Assembly (NCBI RefSeq): GCF_001277215.2
Contig: NZ_CP013940.1
Coordinates: 2,418,001 to 2,482,000 of the forward strand
Length of the DNA stretch: 64,000 nt
Source of the DNA: Cronobacter malonaticus LMG 23826
GTDB lineage: Bacteria; Pseudomonadota; Gammaproteobacteria; Enterobacterales; Enterobacteriaceae
Direction of reading: 5' to 3'
The translations under genes and the position numbers were made by a program. Positions 27,639 through 39,074 of this stretch are shown piece by piece; position 1 is the first letter of the stretch, and each line of letters opens with the position of its first letter. The notes below the pieces were generated by a model. The model was not told the DNA's origin, searched no databases, and saw only the letters and a list, made by a program, of their open reading frames with translations.

Positions 27639-28646
27639 TCAGAGGTGATAAGAAGGAAGCACCGCGTCAGGGCGCATGTAGCGCTCCCAGGTGAGTAACA
27701 GTTCGGTCAGCAGCAATTCGCGATTGACGGCCGCAACGTTAAGCAGCCTGTCGCGGCAGCGGAACAGGGAATCGAGCATCGTCTGAATGACGGCAGGTGA
27801 AAACCGCTGCGCGAGTTGCGCCACCAGCACCGGGTAATCGGTGTTGACCAGCGCGCTTTGCGCCCCGTGACGCCACTTCAGCGCATCCATCAGGAACGCG
27901 GCCAGCCAGTGCAGCCGAAATGGCGCCTGTTCATGGTTCAGCGCCGGCAACAGGGAGAGCCAGTCGCCGCTCGTCAGCGCCGCTGTCATTTTATCGCCAA
28001 GCGCCACGCGCTGTTGCCACTGCTCTGGCTGGAGCAACTCAAGCGCGGCAGCGGGCGCGCCGCCGGTGAGACGCAGCGCGGCGTTGATACGCGACGGCTC
28101 CGCCTGCGTCTCGCGCGCAAGCCAGGCTTCGGCGTAGCGCGTGTCGGGCGGCGCGAGATGCCAGCTAAAGCAGCGGCTGCGAAGCGTCGCGGGCAACTGC
28201 TCCGGCTCGCGGCAGCCCAGCAAAAACCAGGTGTTTTCCGGCGGCTCTTCCAGCGTTTTTAACAGCGCGTTGGCGGCGGCTTCGGTCAGCTGCGCCGCCT
28301 CTTTGATCCACACCACTTTGGCACCGCCGAGCCGCGCGCGATCGTAGAGCTTTTCATTAATTTCGCGGATAGCGTCGATGCCGAGCGTCGATTTGCCCTT
28401 CTCCGGCTCCGCCAGATAATAATCCGGGTGTGTGCCCGCCTGCATCAACTGGCAGGCGCGGCATTCACCGCAGCTTTTCTGACCCTGTGGCTGCTGGCAC
28501 ATTCGCCAGCGGCTCAGCGCGTAAATCAGCGCGTCGTCGCCCATGCCGGGCAGCGCGTGGATCAATACCGCATGGTGTCCCCTGCCAGCCTGCCAGTTGC
28601 CGACCAGATGTTCAAACGAGGGGCGCAGCCACGGATACCATTTCAT
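27639..28646 (-). CDS. holB: DNA polymerase III delta' subunit HolB
   Basis: Clamp-loader subunit, 335 residues, that with delta and tau/gamma loads the beta clamp. AAA+ fold with a degenerate P-loop (ALPGMGDDALIYALS, no GKT), as expected for the non-ATP-binding delta'. A four-Cys zinc module is seen at CQQPQGQKSCGECRACQ, and the SRC-like motif in LRSRCFSW is kept. The ATG overlaps the tmk stop by one base. Confidence 0.97.
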   Translation of the reverse strand: MKWYPWLRPSFEHLVGNWQAGRGHHAVLIHALPGMGDDALIYALSRWRMCQQPQGQKSCGECRACQLMQAGTHPDYYLAEPEKGKSTLGIDAIREINEKLYDRARLGGAKVVWIKEAAQLTEAAANALLKTLEEPPENTWFLLGCREPEQLPATLRSRCFSWHLAPPDTRYAEAWLARETQAEPSRINAALRLTGGAPAAALELLQPEQWQQRVALGDKMTAALTSGDWLSLLPALNHEQAPFRLHWLAAFLMDALKWRHGAQSALVNTDYPVLVAQLAQRFSPAVIQTMLDSLFRCRDRLLNVAAVNRELLLTELLLTWERYMRPDAVLPSYHL

Positions 28647-29284
28647 TATTGCTGCTCCTGCACCCAGCGCGTCACCGTCGCACGAATATCGTGACTGACA
28701 GCCTCCAGCGGCTGACAGGCGTCAATCGTGATGATACGCGGATCGGCGGCGGCGAGCTCAAGATAGCGGGCGCGGGTGCGATTAAAGAAGTCGAGCGACT
28801 CCTGCTCGATGCGATCGAGTTCACCGCGTGCGCGCGCGCGTTCAAGCCCGATGCGCGGGTCGACATCCAGATAGAGCGTCAGGTCCGGTGCGAAATCGCC
28901 GAGCACAGCATGACGCAGCGTAGCCAGCAACTCGCGATTGATACCGCGCCCGCCGCCCTGATAGGCCTGCGTTGAGAGGTCATGACGATCGCCGATCACC
29001 CATTCGCCACGCGCGAGTGCTGGCTTAATGACTGTTTCCACCAGCTGTACGCGCGCCGCGTAAAACAGCAGCACTTCCGCGTTATCGGTGATCACTTCAT
29101 CACCGACCGATTTGATATCCAGCACCAGGCTGCGCAGTTTTTCCGCCAGCACCGTGCCGCCCGGCTCGCGGGTAAACGTCATGTCGGTGACGCCAAGCGA
29201 TTTCAGCGTCTCCACCACCAGATTGCGCGCCGTGGTTTTTCCGGCGCCTTCCAGCCCTTCGATAACAATATATTTACTGCTCAT
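28646..29284 (-). CDS. tmk: Thymidylate kinase
   Basis: Phosphorylates dTMP to dTDP; essential. 212 residues. The P-loop is GLEGAGKTT near residue 10, the DR motif is in [19 protein letters not shown], and the [12 protein letters not shown] is arginine-rich, as in the E. coli type. The start [10 protein letters not shown] fits E. coli [10 protein letters not shown]; it overlaps the end of mltG by 11 bases. Confidence 0.97.
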   Translation of the reverse strand: MSSKYIVIEGLEGAGKTTARNLVVETLKSLGVTDMTFTREPGGTVLAEKLRSLVLDIKSVGDEVITDNAEVLLFYAARVQLVETVIKPALARGEWVIGDRHDLSTQAYQGGGRGINRELLATLRHAVLGDFAPDLTLYLDVDPRIGLERARARGELDRIEQESLDFFNRTRARYLELAAADPRIITIDACQPLEAVSHDIRATVTRWVQEQQ

Positions 29285-30296
29285 TTTTATCCTTAAGCGC
29301 CTTGAGATAATCCTGCACCGCACGATTATGGCTGGCGAGATTCGTGGTAAACGTGTGGCCGCCCTTGCCGTCTGCCACGAAATAGAGATACGGCGTTTTC
29401 GCCGGATGCGCCGCCGCTTTCAGGGACGCCTCGCCCGGTATGGCGATAGGGCCTGGCGGCAGGCCGCTGATGACATAGGTGTTATACGGCGTTGGCGTTT
29501 CCAGATCCTTTCGCGACAGTTTGCCGTTGTAGTCCTTACCCATGCCGTAAATGACCGTCGGGTCGGTTTGCAGCCGCATGCCGATACGCAGACGGTTGAT
29601 AAAGACGGAGGCCACCCGGTCGCGTTCCGCCGCCACCGCCGTTTCTTTCTCAATAATCGACGCCATCGTCACCAGCTGATTTGGATCCTGATACGGCAGT
29701 CCGTCCATACGTCCTTTCCAGACGCTATCGACCGCTTTTACCATTTTGTCATGCGCGCGTTTAAGGATCGTGACGTCAGAGGTATTCGCCGTATAGAGCC
29801 AGGTATCCGGCCAGAACCAGCCCTCCACCCACTCCGGGTGTTCAAATTTGAGCGCCTGCGCAACCGTCGCATAGTCGTCATCTTTAAGCGTATGCTTGAT
29901 ATACGGCGCGTCGCGTAGCTGCTTCAGCCAGTCGCTGAGCTTCATGCCTTCAACAAAACGGATCGGAAACTGCGCCTCTTTACCGCTTGCCAGAAGACGC
30001 AGGGCGTCACGAACGGTCATTTTTGGCGTGAATCGATAGGTGCCCGCTTTAAAGTGAGAAAGCTCCGGCTCCAGGCGCAACAACCACTGAAACACGCGCG
30101 GGCGCGTGATGAGCTTTTCGTCATAAAGCTGCTGACCAAGCGCCAGACGCCCGGTGCCGGGCTTCAGGGTGAAAATCGTTTCTTTGGCAATCGGCAGAGG
30201 GCTGTGCGCCAGCTGGCGCACTTTCCAGTAACCGACGCCTGCCGCGATGGCAAGCACAAGAACCAGCAGTAGCGCGACGCGCAACATTTTCTTCAT
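29274..30296 (-). CDS. mltG: Endolytic murein transglycosylase MltG
   Basis: Inner-membrane YceG-family enzyme, 340 residues, that cuts nascent glycan strands and so sets their length. The anchor is at residues about 5-25 ([20 protein letters not shown]), a LysM-like part follows, and the catalytic Glu lies in [35 protein letters not shown] is the conserved core. The start MKKMLRVA is taken from E. coli MKKVLLI; a 24-residue upstream extension is discarded. Ten bases separate it from pabC. Confidence 0.96.
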   Translation of the reverse strand: MKKMLRVALLLVLVLAIAAGVGYWKVRQLAHSPLPIAKETIFTLKPGTGRLALGQQLYDEKLITRPRVFQWLLRLEPELSHFKAGTYRFTPKMTVRDALRLLASGKEAQFPIRFVEGMKLSDWLKQLRDAPYIKHTLKDDDYATVAQALKFEHPEWVEGWFWPDTWLYTANTSDVTILKRAHDKMVKAVDSVWKGRMDGLPYQDPNQLVTMASIIEKETAVAAERDRVASVFINRLRIGMRLQTDPTVIYGMGKDYNGKLSRKDLETPTPYNTYVISGLPPGPIAIPGEASLKAAAHPAKTPYLYFVADGKGGHTFTTNLASHNRAVQDYLKALKDKNEQ

Positions 30297-30306
30297 GGGA
30301 ACCCGG

Positions 30307-31107
30307 TTATTCACAGTGGGAAATGAGGTAGTTATACAGTTCGCGTGAGGCGTAAGCGTGACCGTCAATACTGCGCACCGGCACCAGCGGCATCAGTGCG
30401 TTGCAAATAAAGACTTCATCCGCCTCTTCAAGCGCGCTGGCGGGCGCGTTAATTTCAGACAATCGCCAGGCTGACTGATTCAGCAAACCAATAATATGGC
30501 GCCGCATAAGGCCATCAACGCCAGCCTGATCGAGTCGGGGGGTAAACACCGATTTTCCTTTCCGCCAGAACAAATTAGCCGCACAGCATTCCGTAACCCA
30601 CCCTTCGCTGTCAAGCACCAGCGCCTCATCGGCGGGCGTCTGCTCAAGATGCGTGCGGATCAACACCTGTTCAAGCCGGTTCAGATGTTTAATACCCGCG
30701 AGATACGGATTGCGCCCAAGCCGCACGGGGCTTGTTGCGAGGCTAACGCCGCGCTCGCGCCATTCGCTATAAAAGTCAGGGTAAGCGCCGCGCGACACAA
30801 TGCGCGTAGGCGCGTCGCATCCGGCAATACTGTAGCCGCGCTTGCCTGCGCCGCGGGAAATAATAACTTTCACAACTGCGCTCGCCTGCCCCTGCGCCGC
30901 CTGGCGCATTTCGTCACGCAGCGTGTTGATATCCGGCATCGGGATCATTAGCCGTTCACAACCTTCCCGCAGGCGCGCCAGATGCGCTTCCAGTAAATGA
31001 ACGACGCCATCACGTACGCGGGCGGTCGTAAAGCAGCCATCACCGAACTGCACGGCGCGATCGGTCGCTGGCAGGCAATCCTGTTCGATACCATTAATTA
31101 ACAGCAT
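30307..31107 (-). CDS. pabC: Aminodeoxychorismate lyase PabC
   Basis: PLP enzyme of fold type IV, 266 residues, making p-aminobenzoate for folate from aminodeoxychorismate. The PLP lysine lies in [15 protein letters not shown] near residue 140; the motif [12 protein letters not shown] at the start and [16 protein letters not shown] are typical. First gene of pabC-mltG-tmk-holB-ycfH, placed downstream of fabF with a hairpin between. Confidence 0.95.
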   Translation of the reverse strand: MLLINGIEQDCLPATDRAVQFGDGCFTTARVRDGVVHLLEAHLARLREGCERLMIPMPDINTLRDEMRQAAQGQASAVVKVIISRGAGKRGYSIAGCDAPTRIVSRGAYPDFYSEWRERGVSLATSPVRLGRNPYLAGIKHLNRLEQVLIRTHLEQTPADEALVLDSEGWVTECCAANLFWRKGKSVFTPRLDQAGVDGLMRRHIIGLLNQSAWRLSEINAPASALEEADEVFICNALMPLVPVRSIDGHAYASRELYNYLISHCE

Positions 31108-31181
31108 AGAGGCTCCTTAACGGGTAGCGCATTAGTCTCGCAGGATGACCGACAGGGAGCAAGAGGAAGGGGGAAATGTAC

Positions 31182-31206
31182 AAAGGCCCGCGCGGGGCGG
31201 GCCTTT
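31182..31206 (-). terminator. fabF terminator-like hairpin
   Basis: AAAGGCCCGC-gcggg-GCGGGCCTTT, ten perfect pairs, ten bases past the fabF stop, followed leftward by only a short TTTG. Some read-through into pabC is likely. Confidence 0.75.
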
Positions 31207-31216
31207 GTGACGGCTG

Positions 31217-32538
<1,322 letters not shown>

Positions 32539-32549
32539 GAGATGTTCAC

Positions 32550-32786
32550 TTACGCCTGGTGACCGTTGATGTAATCAATGGCAGCCTGAACGGTGGTGAT
32601 TTTCTCAGCTTCTTCGTCCGGAATCTCAGTATCAAACTCTTCTTCCAGAGCCATTACCAGCTCAACGGTGTCAAGAGAATCAGCGCCCAGGTCTTCAACG
32701 AAGGAAGCATTGTTGGTAACTTCTTCCTGCTTAACGCCCAGCTGTTCGCCGATAATTTTCTTAACGCGTTCTTCGATAGTGCTCAT
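32550..32786 (-). CDS. acpP: Acyl carrier protein
   Basis: Small acidic carrier, 78 residues, holding growing acyl chains on a 4'-phosphopantetheine attached to Ser37 in [19 protein letters not shown]. The sequence is essentially the enterobacterial consensus. 154 bases separate it from fabG, enough for an own promoter. Confidence 0.99.
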
Positions 32787-32940
32787 ACTCTTAAATTTCC
32801 TATCAAAACTCGCTTTCGCGATGGTTTTCGTAGTGTATAAAATGTTGAAAAAGTTGCAACTAAATCCCGGCAGGTCTTACCACGATTTTACGCTATTTTG
32901 CGGGCAATTGCCCTGATAACGCAAATAATTTTATTCGTGG

Positions 32941-33675
32941 TTAAACCATGTACATTCCGCCGTTGACGTGCAGGGTCTCACCAGTGATGTACCCGGCCTC
33001 GTCAGAGGCTAAAAATGCAACCGCACTGGCGATTTCTTTTGCGTCGCCTAAACGACCCGCAGGAACTTCCGCCAGAATACCCGCACGCTGATCGTCAGAC
33101 AGCGCACGCGTCATGTCCGTTTCAATAAAGCCCGGAGCAACAACGTTTACCGTAATACCGCGGGACGCCACTTCGCGCGCCAGCGATTTACTGAAACCGA
33201 TAAGACCCGCTTTCGCCGCAGCGTAGTTGGCCTGACCGGCATTTCCCATGGTACCGACCACAGAACCGATAGTGATAATGCGACCGTGACGTTTCTTCAT
33301 CATAGCTCGCATTACCGCTTTTGACAGACGGAAAACCGATGACAGGTTGGTTTCGATGATATCGTTCCACTCGTCATCTTTCATTCGCATCAGCAGGTTG
33401 TCGCGAGTGATTCCGGCATTATTGACCAGAATGTCCACTTCGCCAAATTCTGCGCGAATATTTTCCAGAACCGATTCGATGGATGCCGCATCGGTCACAT
33501 TCAGCATCAGGCCTTTGCCATACGCGCCCAGATAGTCGCTAATCGCTTGCGCGCCGCTTTCGCTGGTCGCGGTGCCGATAACCTTAGCGCCACGTGCAGC
33601 CAGGGTTTCGGCGATAGCGCGGCCGATACCGCGGCTCGCACCGGTGACCAGCGCGATTTTTCCTTCAAAGCTCAT
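32941..33675 (-). CDS. fabG: 3-oxoacyl-ACP reductase FabG
   Basis: NADPH-dependent short-chain dehydrogenase, 244 residues, that reduces 3-oxoacyl-ACP. The Rossmann motif VTGASRGIGRAIAE is near residue 9, NNAG follows near 86, the catalytic Ser/Tyr/Lys lie in IGSVVGTMGNAGQANYAAAK, and the end LHVNGGMYMV is standard. The start MSFEGKIAL is chosen over a longer frame. 13 bases from fabD. Confidence 0.98.
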   Translation of the reverse strand: MSFEGKIALVTGASRGIGRAIAETLAARGAKVIGTATSESGAQAISDYLGAYGKGLMLNVTDAASIESVLENIRAEFGEVDILVNNAGITRDNLLMRMKDDEWNDIIETNLSSVFRLSKAVMRAMMKKRHGRIITIGSVVGTMGNAGQANYAAAKAGLIGFSKSLAREVASRGITVNVVAPGFIETDMTRALSDDQRAGILAEVPAGRLGDAKEIASAVAFLASDEAGYITGETLHVNGGMYMV

Positions 33676-33688
33676 GGTTTTCCTCGTT

Positions 33689-34618
33689 TTATTGCGCAAG
33701 TGCCGCTGACAGGCTTGCGGGCTCATTAATCGCCGCCGCCGTCAGGGTGTCAACAATACGTTTTGTCAGGCCGGTCAGCACTTTGCCCGGACCGACTTCA
33801 TACAGCTGCGTGACGCCCTGCGCCGCGATAAATTCAACGCTCTTCGTCCACTGCACCGGGCTGTAAAGCTGGCGCACCAGCGCGTCGCGGATAGCTTCCG
33901 GCGACGTTTCGCATTTCACGTCAACGTTGTTTACTACCGGAATCTGGGGGGCGTTAAACGTAATTTTTTCAAGCTCAGCAGCCAGTTTCTCAGCGGCAGG
34001 CTTCATCAGCGCGCAGTGCGACGGCACGCTCACCGGCAGCGGCAGCGCACGTTTGGCGCCCGCAGCTTTACAGGCAGCGCCCGCACGCTCAACGGCTTCT
34101 TTGTGACCGGCGATAACCACCTGGCCTGGCGAGTTGAAGTTAACCGGTGAAACCACCTGCCCTTCAGCCGCTTCTTCACAGGCTTTAGCAATCGCGTCGT
34201 CGTCCAGACCGATAATCGCGGCCATCGCGCCCGTGCCTTCCGGCACCGCTTCCTGCATAAATTTACCGCGCAGTTCAACCAGACGAACCGCATCAGCGAA
34301 ATCAATCACGCCCGCGCACACCAGCGCGGAATATTCACCAAGGCTATGACCGGCCATCAGCGCAGGCGCTTTACCGCCCTGCTCCTGCCATACACGCCAC
34401 AGCGCGACGGAGGCGGTCAGCAGCGCAGGCTGCGTCTGCCAGGTTTTGTTCAGCTCTTCCGCCGGGCCTTGCTGCACCAGCGCCCAGAGATCATAGCCCA
34501 GCGCCGCGGAGGCCTCGCGGAACGTCGCTTCAATAACGGGAAAATTTGCCGCCATTTCAGACAGCATTCCCACGGCCTGAGAGCCCTGGCCCGGGAATAC
34601 AAAAGCAAATTGCGTCAT
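33689..34618 (-). CDS. fabD: Malonyl-CoA:ACP transacylase FabD
   Basis: Loads malonyl groups onto ACP, 309 residues. Nucleophile Ser in GHSLGEYSALV near residue 92, catalytic His in PVSVPSHCALM near 201, and the N-terminal FVFPGQGSQAVGML oxyanion motif. 17 bases from fabH. Confidence 0.98.
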   Translation of the reverse strand: MTQFAFVFPGQGSQAVGMLSEMAANFPVIEATFREASAALGYDLWALVQQGPAEELNKTWQTQPALLTASVALWRVWQEQGGKAPALMAGHSLGEYSALVCAGVIDFADAVRLVELRGKFMQEAVPEGTGAMAAIIGLDDDAIAKACEEAAEGQVVSPVNFNSPGQVVIAGHKEAVERAGAACKAAGAKRALPLPVSVPSHCALMKPAAEKLAAELEKITFNAPQIPVVNNVDVKCETSPEAIRDALVRQLYSPVQWTKSVEFIAAQGVTQLYEVGPGKVLTGLTKRIVDTLTAAAINEPASLSAALAQ

Positions 34619-34635
34619 TTTTTTATCCTTCTCGA

Positions 34636-35589
34636 TTAAAAACGAACCAGCGCGGAACCCCAGGTGAAGCCGCCGCCGAAGGCTTCCAGCAGTACCAGCT
34701 GGCCACGCTGAATGCGTCCATCGCGTACCGCTTCATCCAGCGCGCATGGCACGGAAGCCGCAGAAGTATTGCCATGTCTGTCGAGGGTAACGACGACATT
34801 GTCCATCGACATACCGAGTTTTTTCGCGGTGGCGCTGATAATGCGCAGGTTCGCCTGATGCGGCACCAGCCAGTCGAGATCGGCGCGATCCAGCTTATTC
34901 GCTTCCAGCGTCTCGTCGACAATATGCGCAAGTTCCGTTACCGCGACTTTAAAGACTTCGTTCCCGGCCATGGTCAGGAAGGTCGGGCTGTCCGGGTTCA
35001 CGCGATCCTGGTTTGGCAGGGTCAGCAGTTCGCCGTAGCTGCCGTCGGCATGCAGATGCGTGGAGAGAATGCCCGGCTCTTCGCTGGCACCCAGCACAAC
35101 GGCACCAGCGCCATCGCCGAACAGAATGATCGTACCGCGATCTTCAGGATCGAGCGTACGCGCCAGCACGTCGGAGCCGATCACCAGCGCACTCTTCACC
35201 GCGCCGGATTTCACGTATTGATCGGCGATGCTTAACGCATAGGTAAAACCGGCACAGGCAGCAGCGACGTCAAATGCCGGGCAGCCTTTGATGCCGAGCA
35301 TGCCCTGCACCTGGCAGGCGGCGCTCGGGAAAGCGTGCGTGGCGGAGGTGGTGGCGACGATAATCAGGCCAATCTGTTCTTTGTCGATACCGGCCATATC
35401 AATGGCGCGCAGTGCCGCTTCGTAGCCCATAGTGGCGACGGTTTCGCCGGGCGCCGCAATGCGACGCTCGCGGATACCGGTGCGAGTGACAATCCACTCG
35501 TCAGAGGTTTCCACCATTTTTTCCAGATCGGCGTTCGTCCGCACGTGTTCAGGCAGATAGCTGCCCGTACCAATAATCTTCGTATACAT
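34636..35589 (-). CDS. fabH: 3-oxoacyl-ACP synthase III FabH
   Basis: Starts fatty-acid synthesis by joining acetyl-CoA to malonyl-ACP, 317 residues. The Cys-His-Asn triad is visible: Cys112 in [11 protein letters not shown], His in [12 protein letters not shown], Asn in [11 protein letters not shown]. Follows plsX with six bases between. Confidence 0.98.
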   Translation of the reverse strand: MYTKIIGTGSYLPEHVRTNADLEKMVETSDEWIVTRTGIRERRIAAPGETVATMGYEAALRAIDMAGIDKEQIGLIIVATTSATHAFPSAACQVQGMLGIKGCPAFDVAAACAGFTYALSIADQYVKSGAVKSALVIGSDVLARTLDPEDRGTIILFGDGAGAVVLGASEEPGILSTHLHADGSYGELLTLPNQDRVNPDSPTFLTMAGNEVFKVAVTELAHIVDETLEANKLDRADLDWLVPHQANLRIISATAKKLGMSMDNVVVTLDRHGNTSAASVPCALDEAVRDGRIQRGQLVLLEAFGGGFTWGSALVRF

Positions 35590-35595
35590 GTACGC

Positions 35596-36630
35596 TCAGT
35601 CACTCTTGGGTAATACAGATTCCAGGCGAGCGGCAATCCGCTGAGGGACTTGTCGCTGCACCGCCTGCACTGCCTGTTCAATCGCGACCGCAAAAGCTCG
35701 CTGATTGGCTGCACCGTGGCTCTTAATCACTGTGCCGCGCAATCCTAACAGACAGGCGCCATTATACTGGTCGGGGTTGAGGTGACTGAATCGCCTTGAG
35801 AGGCTTTTTTGTAACCAACGCTTGAGTAAAAGCCACCACCACGACCGTTTTTTTCCTTCGCCCTGCGATTTGAGCAGCGAAAGGAACATCCTGACAACAC
35901 CTTCCATCGTTTTTAGCGTGACGTTACCGACAAAACCGTCGCATACCAGCACATCGGTTTTGCCGGTCAGTAATTCGTTGGCTTCGAGATAGCCGATATA
36001 GTTCAACGATGGCACCGTTTTTAACAACGCGGCCGCGTCACGGATGCTATCCAGCCCTTTCGTTTCTTCTTCGCCGATATTGAGCAGCGCGACGCGCGGA
36101 TTCTTGATGCCGAGCACCTCTTCCGCCATGACCGAGCCCATAATCGCAAACTGCGCGAGCATGGTACTGTCGCAATCCACGTTGGCGCCCAAATCCAGCA
36201 CCACCGTTTTCCCTTTCTGCTGATGCGGCAGAACCGTCACCAGCGCGGGGCGCTCAATCCCGTCGACGGGTTTAAGCAGCAGTTTAGCAAGCCCCATCAG
36301 CGCACCGGTGTTACCGGCGCTGATACAGGCCTGCGCGCGCCCCTCTTTCACCAGCTCGAGCGCGATACGCATAGAGCTGCCGCGACTGTTGCGCACAGCC
36401 TGTGAAGGACGGACATCACTGGCAATAACCGACTCTGCCGCAATGATCTGCAGCCGCGAACGTTGTTCAAAATCAGCTCTGGCAAGTAATGGCGTGATGG
36501 CGTCGGGGTCGCCGACTAAAAGAAGATGCAAATGTGGATCAGAATTCAGTGCCTGCAATGCTGCAGGCACTGTCACGGCAGGACCAAAGTCCCCGCCCAT
36601 GACATCTAACGCCAGGGTTAGAGGTGTCAA
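35596..36630 (-). CDS. plsX: Phosphate acyltransferase PlsX
   Basis: Makes acyl-phosphate from acyl-ACP for phospholipid synthesis, 344 residues. The start is a TTG (36628-36630) giving [17 protein letters not shown], the same unusual start known for E. coli pls[17 protein letters not shown] and [12 protein letters not shown] are conserved blocks, and [17 protein letters not shown] is the amphipathic membrane-touching helix. It ends VLPKSD, 12 residues earlier than E. coli PlsX. Confidence 0.96.
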   Translation of the reverse strand: MTPLTLALDVMGGDFGPAVTVPAALQALNSDPHLHLLLVGDPDAITPLLARADFEQRSRLQIIAAESVIASDVRPSQAVRNSRGSSMRIALELVKEGRAQACISAGNTGALMGLAKLLLKPVDGIERPALVTVLPHQQKGKTVVLDLGANVDCDSTMLAQFAIMGSVMAEEVLGIKNPRVALLNIGEEETKGLDSIRDAAALLKTVPSLNYIGYLEANELLTGKTDVLVCDGFVGNVTLKTMEGVVRMFLSLLKSQGEGKKRSWWWLLLKRWLQKSLSRRFSHLNPDQYNGACLLGLRGTVIKSHGAANQRAFAVAIEQAVQAVQRQVPQRIAARLESVLPKSD

Positions 36631-36652
36631 GATATCGCCAGGTTACGGTTAT

Positions 36653-36668
36653 CCCCGCTTAAGCGGGG
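36653..36668. other. Perfect 16-bp palindrome between rpmF and plsX
   Basis: CCCCGCTTAAGCGGGG, 22 bases upstream of the plsX start. As RNA it would give a tight stem; its place suggests a processing or attenuation signal between ribosomal protein L32 and plsX. Confidence 0.55.
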
Positions 36669-36702
36669 AAAGCGCACTAAGCTCAACCACGCTTGCGCGT
36701 GA

Positions 36703-36888
<186 letters not shown>

Positions 36889-36927
36889 TCAATTACGGCT
36901 GATTCCTGCTCGCGCGGGAAACGCCAA

Positions 36928-37449
36928 TTACTTACGCTTTAAACTGGCTAACACGGCAAATGGATTTGGTTTCTGTGCCTCTTCAGGCAGTTCGCCAAAG
37001 ACCATGTCCGCCTCGGACACTTCACAGTGTTCAGAATCATGCACCGGAACTACAGGCAGGGCGAGGATGAGTTCATCTTCAACCGTTGCCAGCAGGTCGA
37101 TTTCACCGAATTCGTTAACTTCAATCGGCTCATACGCTTCCGGGAGTGCTTCCGCCTGATCGTCGTTAGAGATCGGGCTGAAACAATACGTTGTGTGGAC
37201 TTGATGACTAAACGGCTGGCCGCAACGCTGACACGCGAGCGTTACCGTAACCGTCGCATCGCCTTTCATTACGGCGAGACGCTGGTTATCGATAGCGAAC
37301 GACATGGAGCATTCGACATCGCTGTCCACACTGACCACAGATTCGGCGATACGCTCTACCTGTTCAGGAGTATAGATACCCTGGTAATCGAGGCGTTTTT
37401 GAGCCGTACGAACCGGATCAAGAGTCAGGGGTAATTTTACCTTTTGCAT
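36928..37449 (-). CDS. yceD: YceD, DUF177 protein (23S rRNA accumulation)
   Basis: A 173-residue acidic protein linked with 23S rRNA accumulation and co-transcribed with rpm[13 protein letters not shown] shows the C-x2-C of the family. The N-terminus [20 protein letters not shown] and the end [12 protein letters not shown] match E. coli YceD. 51 bases from rpmF; divergent from yceF. Confidence 0.95.
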   Translation of the reverse strand: MQKVKLPLTLDPVRTAQKRLDYQGIYTPEQVERIAESVVSVDSDVECSMSFAIDNQRLAVMKGDATVTVTLACQRCGQPFSHQVHTTYCFSPISNDDQAEALPEAYEPIEVNEFGEIDLLATVEDELILALPVVPVHDSEHCEVSEADMVFGELPEEAQKPNPFAVLASLKRK

Positions 37450-37589
37450 AGGGCGCGCATATTAACTTTGTAACGTCATAGAGTCAAAGAAAAAGGCGGG
37501 TTTGAAACACCTTTTACCATTTAGTCGCACACATTGCGGCCGACAGTTTAAAATAGCGCACATCGATTCGCTATCTTTCCCTGAAAAAT

Positions 37590-38177
37590 ATGACCTCAAT
37601 TATACTTGCTTCCACGTCGCCGTTTCGCCGTAGCCTGTTAGAAAAGCTCGGTTTACCCTTTGAAACCGCAGCTCCCGAGACCGACGAAACCCCATACGCG
37701 GATGAAACCGCACAACAATTAGTATTAAGGCTGGCTTTGCAAAAAGCGCAAGCGCTGCGGGAGAAATATCCCCGGCATTTGATTATTGGCAGCGATCAGG
37801 TTTGCGTGCTGAATAATACCATTACGGGTAAACCACACACCTTTGAAAATGGCGTTAAGCAGTTGCAACAGGCCAGCGGTAACGTTGTGACGTTTTATAC
37901 CGGCCTTGCGCTTTATAATAGCGAGACGGGCGCGTATCAGTGCGATTGCGAGGCGTTTAACGTCCATTTCCGCACGCTAAGCGACAGCGAAATTGAAAAC
38001 TATCTGCATCGTGAAACGCCGTGGCAATGCGCGGGCAGCTTTAAAAGCGAAGGGCTTGGCATCACCCTGTTTGACCGTCTTGACGGGCGCGATCCGAACA
38101 CACTGGTGGGCCTGCCGCTGATTCGGCTTTGCGAAATGCTAAGAAATGAAGGTGTCGATCCCCTCGCCCACCGCTGA
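37590..38177 (+). CDS. yceF: 7-methyl-GTP pyrophosphatase YceF (Maf-2)
   Basis: Maf-like nucleotide pyrophosphatase, 195 residues, that removes m7[23 protein letters not shown] at the N-terminus, ETDETPY, then IIGSDQV carry the substrate and metal residues of the YceF subgroup. [28 protein letters not shown] is the long conserved block, in pieces. Divergent from yceD. Confidence 0.95.
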   Translation: MTSIILASTSPFRRSLLEKLGLPFETAAPETDETPYADETAQQLVLRLALQKAQALREKYPRHLIIGSDQVCVLNNTITGKPHTFENGVKQLQQASGNVVTFYTGLALYNSETGAYQCDCEAFNVHFRTLSDSEIENYLHRETPWQCAGSFKSEGLGITLFDRLDGRDPNTLVGLPLIRLCEMLRNEGVDPLAHR

Positions 38178-38189
38178 ACGTTCAACAGC

Positions 38190-38218
38190 AAAAGCCCTGC
38201 ATTGCAGGGCTTTTTTTT
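38190..38218. terminator. Bidirectional terminator after yceF
   Basis: AAAAGCCCTGC-aatt-GCAGGGC followed by TTTTTTTT on the plus strand and AAA/TTT on the minus. Serves yceF and, leftward, possibly the lipoprotein gene. Confidence 0.9.
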
Positions 38219-38233
38219 ACGAAGCGGCGAGGC

Positions 38234-38950
38234 TTACTGCATGCCAGCGAGCTGGCGCGCAACGGTCATCAGTTCCTGCTGCTTCTCACGCATCGCGTTC
38301 AGTTTTTCGTTAAACAGATCCAGCTGTTTCTGGTCGGTAAACTGCGCCATCGAGCCGGTGTACTGGACTTTATTGCCAAGGCTGTTCAGGTAGTTACCGA
38401 TGTCCAGCGCCTGACCAAGAATAGCGTCGGTCAGTGACAGCGTCTGGGTCAGCAGCGCATTCGGGCGCACCACAGTTTTCTGATAGGCCTGGTCAAACAC
38501 CGCTTTCAGGTCGTCCGGCTGTTTCAGTTTGGAATAACGCTCTTCCACGCTTTTCATCGTGTCGGCACGTTTCGACTCGATATTGCCCACTTCTTTGCGG
38601 GATTTCTCGATAGTGTCGCGCTTTTCCACCATATCTTTTGCACTGGTCACGCCGCGCATCTGGCGCATCGCCTGATCGTTGCCGGAAAACGCCGTGGTCA
38701 TTTCGCTGGAGTAATCGCTAAGAATGGCATAATCGTCAGCGTACTTGCCAAAGCTCTCTTTTTCCTGCGCAGTCAGCGTCGGGACGGACAGTTTTTCAGA
38801 CGGCAGAATGCGAGTCTGGAGGAACTGAATAAACGCTTTGCGCTGCTCCGGCTCTTTATCGTTATCGCATCCAGCGAGCTGCCACACCATGCCTGTCAGA
38901 AACAGGGTAAAGAAAACACGTTTCCATGTCCGGGATTGTAACCAGGCCAT
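38234..38950 (-). CDS. DUF3053 lipoprotein (YiaF-like), unknown function
   Basis: A 238-residue predicted lipoprotein: basic start, hydrophobic segment FFTLFLTGMVW, lipobox LAGC followed by DNDKEPEQRKAFIQFLQ. The E-R-K-A-F-I-x-F-L-Q block and KQPDDLKAVFDQAY match the DUF3053 family (E. coli YiaF). The rest is helical and rich in Lys, Glu and Gln. ATG 38950 is preceded by GGAG at six bases; ATG codons at 38962 and 38956 are alternatives. Asp right after the lipid Cys (C-D) is the inner-membrane retention signal in E. coli, so it may stay in the inner membrane. E. coli has no gene between yceF and rluC. Confidence 0.85.
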   Translation of the reverse strand: MAWLQSRTWKRVFFTLFLTGMVWQLAGCDNDKEPEQRKAFIQFLQTRILPSEKLSVPTLTAQEKESFGKYADDYAILSDYSSEMTTAFSGNDQAMRQMRGVTSAKDMVEKRDTIEKSRKEVGNIESKRADTMKSVEERYSKLKQPDDLKAVFDQAYQKTVVRPNALLTQTLSLTDAILGQALDIGNYLNSLGNKVQYTGSMAQFTDQKQLDLFNEKLNAMREKQQELMTVARQLAGMQ

Positions 38951-38979
38951 TTTCATCTCCATGCGGTTGTAATTGTATA

Positions 38980-39007
38980 AAAAAACACCCGGCCGAAGCC
39001 GGGTGTT
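38980..39007 (-). terminator. rluC terminator
   Basis: Leftward AACACCCGGC-ttcg-GCCGGGTGTT then TTTTTATA; ten perfect pairs with the stable TTCG loop. Confidence 0.93.
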
Positions 39008-39074
39008 CAGTATAGTGCATTTAAAACCGCAACGCGGGGAGGCAGACCTGAGAACTACTACATTCGGGAGGCTG

